A stretch of 5,176 bases of DNA. It comes from Alcaligenaceae bacterium UBA6179. GTDB lineage: Bacteria > Pseudomonadota > Gammaproteobacteria > Burkholderiales > Burkholderiaceae_B. The stretch is taken from NCBI GenBank assembly GCA_002422175.1, contig DITR01000033.1, forward strand, positions 7,921 through 13,096, written 5' to 3'. The position numbers were made by a program, and so were the translations under genes. Shown piece after piece: positions 1 through 5,176 of this stretch; the first letter of the stretch is position 1, and each line of letters starts with the position of its first letter. The notes under the pieces are model-generated. The model did no database searches and was not told the DNA's origin. It saw only the letters and a list, made by a program, of their open reading frames with translations.

Positions 1-1698
1 CACCAGTTTTTTGGTGAAAACATGTTGCGCGCTGACGTCTGCAATGCGGTTGATGAATTAGGGCAACTGCTTGATCACACGGGGCCCATTGCCGAGTCTG
101 AACTGAATGCCGCCCGTATTTTTAATGCAGACCATTGCTATTTTGTTACCAATGGCACCTCAACTTCAAACAAAATCGTGTGGCACGCTAACGTCGCCTC
201 TGATGATATTGTGGTGGTCGATCGTAATTGCCATAAGTCAGTTTTACATGCCATCACCATGACGGGTGCTATACCGGTATTTTTGCGCCCAACACGTAAT
301 CATATGGGCATTATTGGCCCCATACCGCTTAGCGAGTTTGAGCCTGAAAATATTCAAAAGAAAATTGATGCAAACCCTTTTGCCCAAAAAGTTAAAGATC
401 ATAAACCCCGTATTTTGTCGCTCACACAAAGCACTTACGACGGCGTTATTTATAACGTTGAAATGATCAAAAAAACATTAGGCCAGTATGTTCCTAATTT
501 GCATTTTGACGAGGCATGGTTGCCACACGCAGCATTTCATGAGTTTTATAAAGATATGCACGCGATTGGGGCTGATCGGCCCCGTAGCGAAAGTTCAATG
601 GTGTTTGCGACCCACTCAACCCATAAGTTGTTAGCCGGCATTTCTCAGGCCTCACAAATTATTGTGCAAGAACCGCTCAACCGCAAGCTTGATCGTAATG
701 TCTTTAACGAAGCATATTTGATGCATATGTCGACATCACCTCAGTACGCCATTATTGCTTCGTGTGATGTCGCTGCCGCCATGATGGAGCCGCCAGGCGG
801 CACGGCTCTAGTTGAAGAGAGCATTCGAGAAGCCCTGCATTTTAGAAATGCCATGCGCAAAGTTGAGGCTGAGTTTGGCGAAAACGATTGGTGGTTTAAA
901 GTTTGGGGGCCTGAATATTTAACTAAAGAAGGTATTGGTGAGCAGTCTGACTGGGTTTTAGGTTCAGGCGAGCACTGGCATGGCTTTGGTGATTTAGCAC
1001 CTGATTTCAACATGCTTGACCCTATCAAGGCAACCATTGTGACGCCTGGCCTAGATATGTCAGGCTCTTTTGGTGAAACAGGCATACCTGCGGCCTTGGT
1101 TTCAAAATACCTCGCTGAGCACGGTGTCGTCGTTGAAAAAACCGGTCTTTATTCATTTTTTATTATGTTTACTATTGGCATTACCAAAGGCCGCTGGAAC
1201 ACGCTATTAACAGCCTTGCAACAGTTCAAAGATGATTACGATCGTAACCAACCTATGTGGCGCATTTTGCCAGATTTTTGCAAAGAGCATCGCCAATATG
1301 AACGTCTTGGCTTACGTGATTTGTGCCAAATGATTCATGAAGCCTATAGAGAAAATGACGTCGCTCGCTTGACTACTGAAATGTATACAAGCGATATGGT
1401 GCCCGTTCTCAAACCTTCTGATGCCTTTGCGCGTATGGCGCACGGTCAGATCGAGCGCGTGGCTATTGATGACTTAGAGGGGCGTGTAACAGGGGTATTG
1501 TTAACTCCCTACCCACCCGGCATTCCGGTACTGATTCCAGGCGAGCGTTTTAATCGCACAATTGTGCAATATTTACAATTTGCATGTAACTTTAATGCCA
1601 AGTACCCCAGTTTTGAGACTTATATTCATGGCTTGGGTAACGACAAACTGCCTAATGGTGAAACGCGCTATTACGTTGACTGTATTGCTGATTGTTAA
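1..1698 (+). CDS. Orn/Lys/Arg decarboxylase, PLP-dependent (5' end missing)
   Basis: Frame 1 is open from the first base (HQFFGEN before the first ATG at 22), so the gene begins upstream and that ATG is internal. The protein is a fold-type I PLP enzyme that decarboxylates a basic amino acid to a polyamine or diamine. Counting from base 1, visible marks are the phosphate-binding NGTSTSNK at residues 51-58, the cofactor-ring segment HFDEAW at 168-173, and STHKLLAG with the Schiff-base lysine at residue 209. The C-terminal domain carries the YPPGIP motif at 504-509. The window holds 565 residues; relatives are about 750, so roughly 185 N-terminal residues (the wing domain and the start of the PLP domain) are missing. 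The HFDEAWLPHAAFH wording resembles the betaproteobacterial branch. I cannot tell arginine, lysine or ornithine specificity from sequence alone. The family call is very secure; the substrate is not. Confidence 0.95.
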   Translation, partial: HQFFGENMLRADVCNAVDELGQLLDHTGPIAESELNAARIFNADHCYFVTNGTSTSNKIVWHANVASDDIVVVDRNCHKSVLHAITMTGAIPVFLRPTRNHMGIIGPIPLSEFEPENIQKKIDANPFAQKVKDHKPRILSLTQSTYDGVIYNVEMIKKTLGQYVPNLHFDEAWLPHAAFHEFYKDMHAIGADRPRSESSMVFATHSTHKLLAGISQASQIIVQEPLNRKLDRNVFNEAYLMHMSTSPQYAIIASCDVAAAMMEPPGGTALVEESIREALHFRNAMRKVEAEFGENDWWFKVWGPEYLTKEGIGEQSDWVLGSGEHWHGFGDLAPDFNMLDPIKATIVTPGLDMSGSFGETGIPAALVSKYLAEHGVVVEKTGLYSFFIMFTIGITKGRWNTLLTALQQFKDDYDRNQPMWRILPDFCKEHRQYERLGLRDLCQMIHEAYRENDVARLTTEMYTSDMVPVLKPSDAFARMAHGQIERVAIDDLEGRVTGVLLTPYPPGIPVLIPGERFNRTIVQYLQFACNFNAKYPSFETYIHGLGNDKLPNGETRYYVDCIADC

Positions 1699-1700
1699 GG
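1697..1700 (+). promoter_or_regulatory. Ribosome binding site of the flavoprotein gene
   Basis: AAGG lies eight bases before the ATG at 1709 and overlaps the TAA stop (1696-1698) of the decarboxylase. This supports the chosen start and suggests that ribosomes finishing the decarboxylase help load the next gene. The coupling is inferred from position only. Confidence 0.6.
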
Positions 1701-1708
1701 CTTTATAA

Positions 1709-2926
1709 ATGACTTCTGTTGATGTGGTGGTCATTGGAGCCGGCGCTGCGGGCATGATGTGTGCTGCGGTTGCAGGGCAACGCGGTCAGAGGGTCGTCTT
1801 AATTGATCATGCCACCAAATTGGCAGAGAAGATTCGTATCTCGGGTGGTGGTCGATGCAACTTTACCAATCGCGTTGTTCGCCCCGAGCATTTTGTTTCA
1901 GAAAACCGGCATTTTGCGCGAGCTGCGCTTGAGGCTTACACACCCCAAGACTTCATTGCGATGGTTGACCGGCACGGCATTCGTTGGCACGAAAAGCATC
2001 GCGGGCAGTTATTTTGTGATGAAAGTAGCGAATTAATTATTAAAATGTTGCGCCATGAGTGTGATGTTGGTCAAGTGCAATGGCGTATGCCTGAAGTTGT
2101 GCATACCATTGATAAAACAGCAACGGGTTTTAGCTTGTCAACTACTTCGGGGTCTATTGAAACTGCCAAGCTTGTTATCGCGACGGGTGGTACGGCCGTA
2201 CCACAAGTCGGTGCAACTGATTTTGGTCTGGTCTGGGCGCGGCGTTTTGGGCTAAAAATTATTGAACCTCGCCCAGCTTTAGTGCCCTTATTGTTTGATG
2301 CCCAGACTTGGGCGCCTTTTCAAGTGCTGGCTGGGGTGTCGCTAGAGGCGGGTCTTGATGTTGAGAAAGCGGGGCAAATAAATGTCGCCCGGCAAGCGCG
2401 TGCTGCACAGACCCCCCATTTTTTAGAAGATGTTTTATTTACGCATCGAGGTTTGTCTGGCCCCGGTATTTTGCAGATTTCAACATACTGGCAACCGGGT
2501 CAACGTATTGAACTTAATTTAGCGCCACAGCATGAAATGGTAGCGGCACTGATTAACAAGAAAGCAAACTCGCGGCAACAAATCGGTTCGGTACTGGGTG
2601 ATTTATGGCCTAAACGGTTAGCCGAACAGTGGTTGGGCGCTATGGCACCGCTGCGTATTGCTGAAGTGAGTGATCAGCATTTAAAAGCATTAGGCGAGCG
2701 CATTAATCGTTGGTCTTTGATGCCAACCGGTACAGCGGGCTTCAAGAAGGCTGAAGTGATGAAGGGCGGGGTTGATACCAATGCCTTAAATCAACGTACG
2801 TTTGAGGCTAAAGTGGTGCCCGGTCTGCATTTTATTGGTGAGGTTGTTGATGTTACGGGTTGGTTGGGTGGTTACAATTTTCAGTGGGCCTGGGCCTCTG
2901 GTTTTGCCTGCGGCCAGTCTGTATAG
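1709..2926 (+). CDS. NAD(P)/FAD-dependent oxidoreductase, BaiN/RdsA (HI0933-like, YhiN) family
   Basis: A complete 405-residue flavoprotein, close to the usual 390-420 of the family. The N-terminal Rossmann motif GAGAAG is at residues 10-15, with Asp33 at the end of the second strand where an acidic residue binds the FAD ribose. The family signature KIRISGGGRCNFTN follows at 41-54. A second nucleotide-binding ATGG motif sits at 158-161, and the conserved C-terminal FAD segment GEVVDVTGWLGGYNFQWAW is at 377-395. There is no signal peptide or membrane segment, so it is probably cytoplasmic. Characterised members are few: BaiN of Clostridium was linked to bile-acid reduction, while the proteobacterial proteins mostly lack a proven substrate, so I assign only a general redox role. 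It starts 10 bases after the decarboxylase stop, suggesting cotranscription, but no functional link between the two is known to me. The start is set by the AAGG at 1697-1700. Confidence 0.93.
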   Translation: MTSVDVVVIGAGAAGMMCAAVAGQRGQRVVLIDHATKLAEKIRISGGGRCNFTNRVVRPEHFVSENRHFARAALEAYTPQDFIAMVDRHGIRWHEKHRGQLFCDESSELIIKMLRHECDVGQVQWRMPEVVHTIDKTATGFSLSTTSGSIETAKLVIATGGTAVPQVGATDFGLVWARRFGLKIIEPRPALVPLLFDAQTWAPFQVLAGVSLEAGLDVEKAGQINVARQARAAQTPHFLEDVLFTHRGLSGPGILQISTYWQPGQRIELNLAPQHEMVAALINKKANSRQQIGSVLGDLWPKRLAEQWLGAMAPLRIAEVSDQHLKALGERINRWSLMPTGTAGFKKAEVMKGGVDTNALNQRTFEAKVVPGLHFIGEVVDVTGWLGGYNFQWAWASGFACGQSV

Positions 2927-2972
2927 TGGGCCTGCAATAGTGAGACATTATCGATAGTCGCGTTTACAACAG

Positions 2973-3028
2973 ATTTAAAAAAAATAAAAAAGTAATCGTA
3001 TCAATCACCTTTAGCGCTAAAATAGAAT
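2973..3028 (+). promoter_or_regulatory. Candidate promoter of the gcv operon with upstream A-tract
   Basis: TAAAAT at 3018-3023 matches the -10 consensus at five of six bases and would place transcription start near 3030, just where leader pairing of the riboswitch begins. A second option, TAGAAT at 3023-3028, would start near 3035. No good -35 box stands 16-18 bases upstream. An almost pure A/T run at 2973-2991 falls at about -40 to -58, where an UP element would contact the RNA polymerase alpha subunit and could make up for the poor -35. A promoter is needed here because the riboswitch leader starts a new unit, but the exact boxes are inference. Confidence 0.4.
3010..3021. repeat. Perfect 12-bp palindrome overlapping the candidate -10 box
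   Basis: TTTAGCGCTAAA reads the same on both strands and overlaps the first four bases of the TAAAAT -10 candidate. Its position would suit an operator for a dimeric regulator acting on the gcv promoter, but I recognise no known binding consensus and a 12-bp palindrome can arise by chance. Confidence 0.35.
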
Positions 3029-3038
3029 ATGTTGTGAA

Positions 3039-3128
3039 ATCTAATGCGGGAGAGTGCGTCACAATACATGACGCCACCGAAGGCGCAATTCGCCCAGAAT
3101 CGCTCAGGTACCCCATACTGCTTTAGAT
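3039..3128 (+). promoter_or_regulatory. Glycine riboswitch, aptamer 1 of the tandem pair
   Basis: P1 is ATCTAA (3039-3044) with TTAGAT (3123-3128), continued past a U-U mismatch by GCGG (3046-3049) with CUGC (3118-3121). The conserved GGGAGAG follows at 3048-3054. P2 is GCGTCA (3056-3061) with TGACGC (3069-3074). The hallmark CACCGAAGGCGCAA lies at 3075-3088, and P3b is only four pairs, ATTC (3088-3091) with GAAT (3097-3100). The 3' core reads CGCTCAGGT (3101-3109), where CTCTCAGG is usual, and then CCCC instead of the common A-rich stretch. The family is clear; the 3' part is diverged from aptamer 2. Confidence 0.88.
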
Positions 3129-3158
3129 GATGGTCGTGGTAACACGTTCAACACAATA

Positions 3159-3272
3159 CTCTGAAGAGACTCACGGTGCTATGTTCAAGCATGTGGTGAG
3201 CGCCGAAGGTGCAAAACGAACCCATAACTTTATAAGTGGGTGTTCGTAAAACTCTCAGGCAAAAGGACAGAG
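3159..3272 (+). promoter_or_regulatory. Glycine riboswitch, aptamer 2 of the tandem pair
   Basis: This copy is close to consensus. P1 is CTCTG (3159-3163) with CAGAG (3268-3272). GAGA follows, then P2 with CTCAC (3170-3174) and GTGAG (3196-3200), extended inside by TGCT (3177-3180) with AGCA (3188-3191). The core CGCCGAAGGTGCAA is at 3201-3214. P3b pairs ACGAA and CCCA (3216-3224) with TGGG and TTCGT (3237-3247), leaving a two-base bulge. The 3' core ACTCTCAGGCAAAAGGAC (3251-3268) is canonical. Its position directly upstream of gcvT is the classic setting, in which glycine binding raises expression of the glycine cleavage operon. Both aptamers are known to contact each other in tandem members of this class. 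Confidence 0.96.
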
Positions 3273-3330
3273 GGGCGGCAAGTATTTGATGGTGCAATCG
3301 CATCATTTATATTTCTTTCGCCGAGCCCCT
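3271..3330 (+). promoter_or_regulatory. Riboswitch expression platform with candidate sequestering stem
   Basis: AGGGGC (3271-3276) and GGC (3277-3279) can pair with GCC (3320-3322) and GCCCCT (3325-3330), giving nine pairs with a two-base GA bulge. The stem shares bases 3271-3272 with P1 of aptamer 2, so a glycine-stabilised P1 would weaken it. It encloses an inner hairpin, 3288-3295 with 3300-3307, loop AATC, which contains the upstream ATG at 3289. The region ends three bases before the ATG at 3334. When formed, the stem would block ribosome access to either start, fitting an off state without glycine. The pairing is seen directly; the switching role is inference. Confidence 0.55.
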
Positions 3331-3333
3331 AAT

Positions 3334-4431
3334 ATGTCATTACCTCTATTGCATACCCCTTTATATGAAGCCCATTTAGCCGCGGGTGCTCGCATGGTCG
3401 ATTTTGGTGGGTGGGAAATGCCTATTCACTACGGTTCACAAATCGAAGAGCATCATGCTGTGCGCAAACATGTTGGTATGTTTGATGTGTCGCATATGTG
3501 TGTAATTGATGTGTTGGGGCCCGATGCCAAAGCGTTTTTACAGTATGTGTTATCAAATGACGTTGACCAGATCAAAGAGCCTCTTCAGGCGCTCTACACC
3601 TGCATGCTCAACCCAGAGGGCGGCATTATTGACGACCTCATTGTGTATTATCAAACAGACTCAAAATGGCGTTTAGTTGTGAATGCAGCCTGTGCCACCA
3701 AAGATTTGGCTTGGTTAAATCGTGTTGCGCAGCATATGCAAGTCGCCGTACAAATTGAACCCCGCCGTGATTTAGCAATTTTAGCGGTGCAAGGCCCACA
3801 AGCTCGAGAAGCCTTGTCGACCGTCCGGCCAGCATGGCAGACTGCCTTGAGAGCGTTGACCTCCTTTAAGGCACACGTTATCGGCGATACTTTTATAGCC
3901 TGTACGGGCTATACCGGCGAAGCCGGCTACGAAATCATTTTGCCTGTCGGTGATGTGTTGTCGCTTTGGCATGATTTGATTGCCTTTGGGGTCAAACCTT
4001 GTGGCCTGGGCGCGCGTGATACCTTACGCCTTGAAGCCGGCATGAACCTTTACGGTCAAGACATGAACGATTTAACCTTACCCGCACAAGCGGGTTTGTC
4101 GTGGGCAGTCTCACTAAAAAACACTGAGCGAAAATTTGTTGGCCGTCAGGCGCTTGAACAGCTGCCTGGAATAGGTAAACTAATGGGTTTACAGTTACTT
4201 GAGCGGGGCGTGATGCGCGCTCATATGTCGGTCTTAACCGATCACGGTGTTGGTGAAATTACCAGCGGCACCATGTCACCTACGCTGGGTTATTCAATCG
4301 CTTTTGCACGTTTGCCAAATTCAGTTGTCATGGGTGATCAAGTCAAGGTTGATATTCGTGGTAAACAGGTTATGGCTCGCGTGTGTAAGCGAGTTTTTGT
4401 CCGTCATGGCCAAGCCTTGATAAACCCTTAA
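3334..4431 (+). CDS. gcvT: Glycine cleavage system T-protein (aminomethyltransferase)
   Basis: Transfers the methylene carbon from the aminomethyl-lipoyl arm of GcvH to tetrahydrofolate, releasing ammonia. From the ATG at 3334 the protein has 365 residues, nearly identical to the 364 of E. coli GcvT, and TPLYEAH begins at residue 8 as in relatives. Visible family marks are GARMVDFGGWEMPIHYGSQ at 18-36, FDVSHM at 50-55, GGIIDDL with the catalytic-region Asp pair 100-101, GYTGEAGYE around residue 193, and GARDTLRLEAGMNLYGQDM at 226-244. The C-terminal barrel domain carries SPTLGYSIAFARLP. The ATG at 3334 lacks a ribosome binding site: the bases before it are C-rich. In-frame TTG at 3286 and ATG at 3289 sit behind AGAGGGG (3269-3275) and would add 16 or 15 residues. 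I prefer 3334 on family length. First gene of gcvTHP, under the glycine riboswitch. Confidence 0.95.
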   Translation: MSLPLLHTPLYEAHLAAGARMVDFGGWEMPIHYGSQIEEHHAVRKHVGMFDVSHMCVIDVLGPDAKAFLQYVLSNDVDQIKEPLQALYTCMLNPEGGIIDDLIVYYQTDSKWRLVVNAACATKDLAWLNRVAQHMQVAVQIEPRRDLAILAVQGPQAREALSTVRPAWQTALRALTSFKAHVIGDTFIACTGYTGEAGYEIILPVGDVLSLWHDLIAFGVKPCGLGARDTLRLEAGMNLYGQDMNDLTLPAQAGLSWAVSLKNTERKFVGRQALEQLPGIGKLMGLQLLERGVMRAHMSVLTDHGVGEITSGTMSPTLGYSIAFARLPNSVVMGDQVKVDIRGKQVMARVCKRVFVRHGQALINP

Positions 4432-4454
4432 CCCTTTATTTAAATGCTAGACCC

Positions 4455-4459
4455 GGAGA
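4455..4459 (+). promoter_or_regulatory. Ribosome binding site that sets the gcvH start
   Basis: GGAGA lies five bases before the ATG at 4465. It falls inside the region that would be coding if the in-frame ATG at 4444 were used, and no comparable motif precedes 4444, so it decides for 4465. Confidence 0.75.
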
Positions 4460-4464
4460 CATCA

Positions 4465-4845
4465 ATGAATATTCCTAACGATCGCAAATACGCTAAGACT
4501 CACGAGTGGATCAAAGCAGAGGGCGATTTAATGTTGGTCGGAATTAGTGATACGGCACAAGAACAACTGGGTGATTTAGTCTACGTGGGCGATGTGCGAG
4601 TAGGTGCACGCTTAGCAGCAGGCGATCAAGCCGGTGTAGTTGAATCAGTCAAAGCAGCATCTGACATTTACGCCCCGATTGCTGGTGAAGTCGTGGCATT
4701 TAATGATAAGTTAAACGATGCTCCAGAGCAGGTTAATTCTGACCCTTATTCCACCTGGATATTTAAACTTAAACCGGTTAACCCCGACGATCTGGCTAAT
4801 TTACTTGAAGCAAGCGATTACCAGACTGTTGCAGAAGCGAGCTAA
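4465..4845 (+). CDS. gcvH: Glycine cleavage system H-protein (lipoyl carrier)
   Basis: The small lipoylated carrier that shuttles the aminomethyl group from GcvP to GcvT and electrons to the L-protein. From the ATG at 4465 it has 126 residues, the usual bacterial size of about 125-130. KYAKTHEW at 8-15 is the family N-terminus, SDTAQEQLGDLVYV at 28-41 is the conserved first half of the lipoyl domain, and ESVKAASDIYAP at 60-71 holds the lipoylated lysine, Lys63. GEVVAFNDKL and YSTWIFKL follow as expected. An in-frame ATG at 4444 would add seven residues (MLDPETS) unlike the family and is rejected in favour of the start with GGAGA in front. It begins 33 bases after gcvT and ends 5 bases before gcvP, in the same operon. 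Confidence 0.96.
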   Translation: MNIPNDRKYAKTHEWIKAEGDLMLVGISDTAQEQLGDLVYVGDVRVGARLAAGDQAGVVESVKAASDIYAPIAGEVVAFNDKLNDAPEQVNSDPYSTWIFKLKPVNPDDLANLLEASDYQTVAEAS

Positions 4846-4850
4846 CACTG

Positions 4851-5176
4851 ATGTCAGTCAACCCTGATTTTGCGGGCGAGTTTATCGCTCGACATATTGG
4901 CCCCAGCGATTCCGAGCAAGTTAAGATGCTTAAATTGTTAGGGGTTGATTCAATAGACACTTTGATGGCTCAAGTCGTGCCTTCTTCAATTTTGATGTCA
5001 GATTTATTGAACTTAGCGCCGCCTTTAAATGAGCCACAAGCGTTGGCAGAACTTAAATCGATTGCGCAACAAAATCAGGTATTACGCAGTTACATTGGCC
5101 AAGGCTACTATGGCACTTACACACCTCATGTTGTGTTGCGTAATGTGCTTGAAAACCCGGCGTGGTACACCGCCTA
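4851..5176 (+). CDS. gcvP: Glycine cleavage system P-protein, glycine decarboxylase (3' end missing)
   Basis: The PLP enzyme that decarboxylates glycine and loads the remaining aminomethyl group onto the lipoyl arm of GcvH. The window contains only 108 complete codons of a protein that is normally about 950 residues, and the frame is open to the last base. N-terminal family marks are clear: FIARHIGPSD at 11-20, then SYIGQGYYGTYTP at 80-92 and LRNVLENPAWYTA at 96-108. The PLP lysine lies far downstream, outside the window. The ATG is five bases after the gcvH stop, and upstream purines are weak (AGCGAG before the stop), so translation probably depends on ribosomes that finish gcvH. The gene order T-H-P is common in Proteobacteria. 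Confidence 0.95.
   Translation, partial: MSVNPDFAGEFIARHIGPSDSEQVKMLKLLGVDSIDTLMAQVVPSSILMSDLLNLAPPLNEPQALAELKSIAQQNQVLRSYIGQGYYGTYTPHVVLRNVLENPAWYTA

Noticed and set aside
22..24. ATG as the start of the decarboxylase
   Set aside because: The frame continues upstream to base 1 with residues FFGEN that belong to the conserved family sequence, so this methionine is internal.
741..1085. A 114-residue open frame on the - strand inside the decarboxylase
   Set aside because: It lies wholly inside a well-supported gene on the other strand, and its translation shows no recognisable family. It is a shadow of the real frame, as are the shorter antisense frames in gcvT.
2942..2960. Possible terminator hairpin after the flavoprotein gene, with the TATCGATA palindrome
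   Set aside because: GAC/GTC flanks with mismatches give a very weak stem, and no U-run follows on the + strand; the nearby homopolymer is A, not T.
2976..2991. A-run as the U-tract of a - strand terminator
   Set aside because: No GC-rich stem lies on its 3' side on the + strand in the right place, and no gene on the - strand needs it. An UP element or simple A/T-rich spacer explains it better.
4444..4464. Longer gcvH start at the in-frame ATG 4444
   Set aside because: It would add seven residues not seen in the family, has no ribosome site, and the clear GGAGA at 4455-4459 serves the ATG at 4465.
1..5176. A novel defence, mobile or biosynthetic system
   Set aside because: Every protein-coding stretch is a recognised metabolic family, and no inverted-repeat-bounded element, array or atypical composition was seen. 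Only the gcvT leader RNA has unexplained structure.

Overview
The window looks like ordinary chromosomal DNA from a betaproteobacterium, probably Burkholderiales. This rests on family-level wording that I recognise from memory: the GcvT opening around DFGGW and FDVSHMCV, the GcvP N-terminus, and the HFDEAW-type amino-acid decarboxylase. No database search was possible, so the placement is moderate in confidence. Base composition looks mid-range and even across the genes, with no visible mobile element, tRNA, rRNA or CRISPR array.

Layout, all on the + strand. Positions 1-1698 hold the C-terminal three quarters of a PLP-dependent Orn/Lys/Arg decarboxylase whose start lies outside the window. 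Ten bases later comes a complete FAD-binding flavoprotein of the BaiN/RdsA (HI0933-like, YhiN) family at 1709-2926; its ribosome binding site overlaps the decarboxylase stop codon, so the two are probably cotranscribed. An intergenic region of about 400 bases (2927-3333) follows. It carries an A-tract, a weak promoter with a 12-bp palindrome, a tandem glycine riboswitch (two aptamers) and an expression platform that can fold into a long alternative stem.

Downstream is the glycine cleavage operon in the order gcvT (aminomethyltransferase, T-protein), gcvH (lipoyl carrier, H-protein) and gcvP (glycine decarboxylase, P-protein, cut by the window end). The three proteins, with the shared L-protein dihydrolipoamide dehydrogenase (not in the window), oxidise glycine to CO2, ammonia, NADH and 5,10-methylene-tetrahydrofolate. 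The riboswitch is expected to turn the operon on when glycine is abundant.

I see no novel multi-gene system. What deserves a second look is the RNA leader: an unusually long inter-aptamer linker with its own GNRA hairpin, a first aptamer that looks diverged, and a candidate switching stem that overlaps the P1 helix of aptamer 2 and affects which gcvT start codon is usable.
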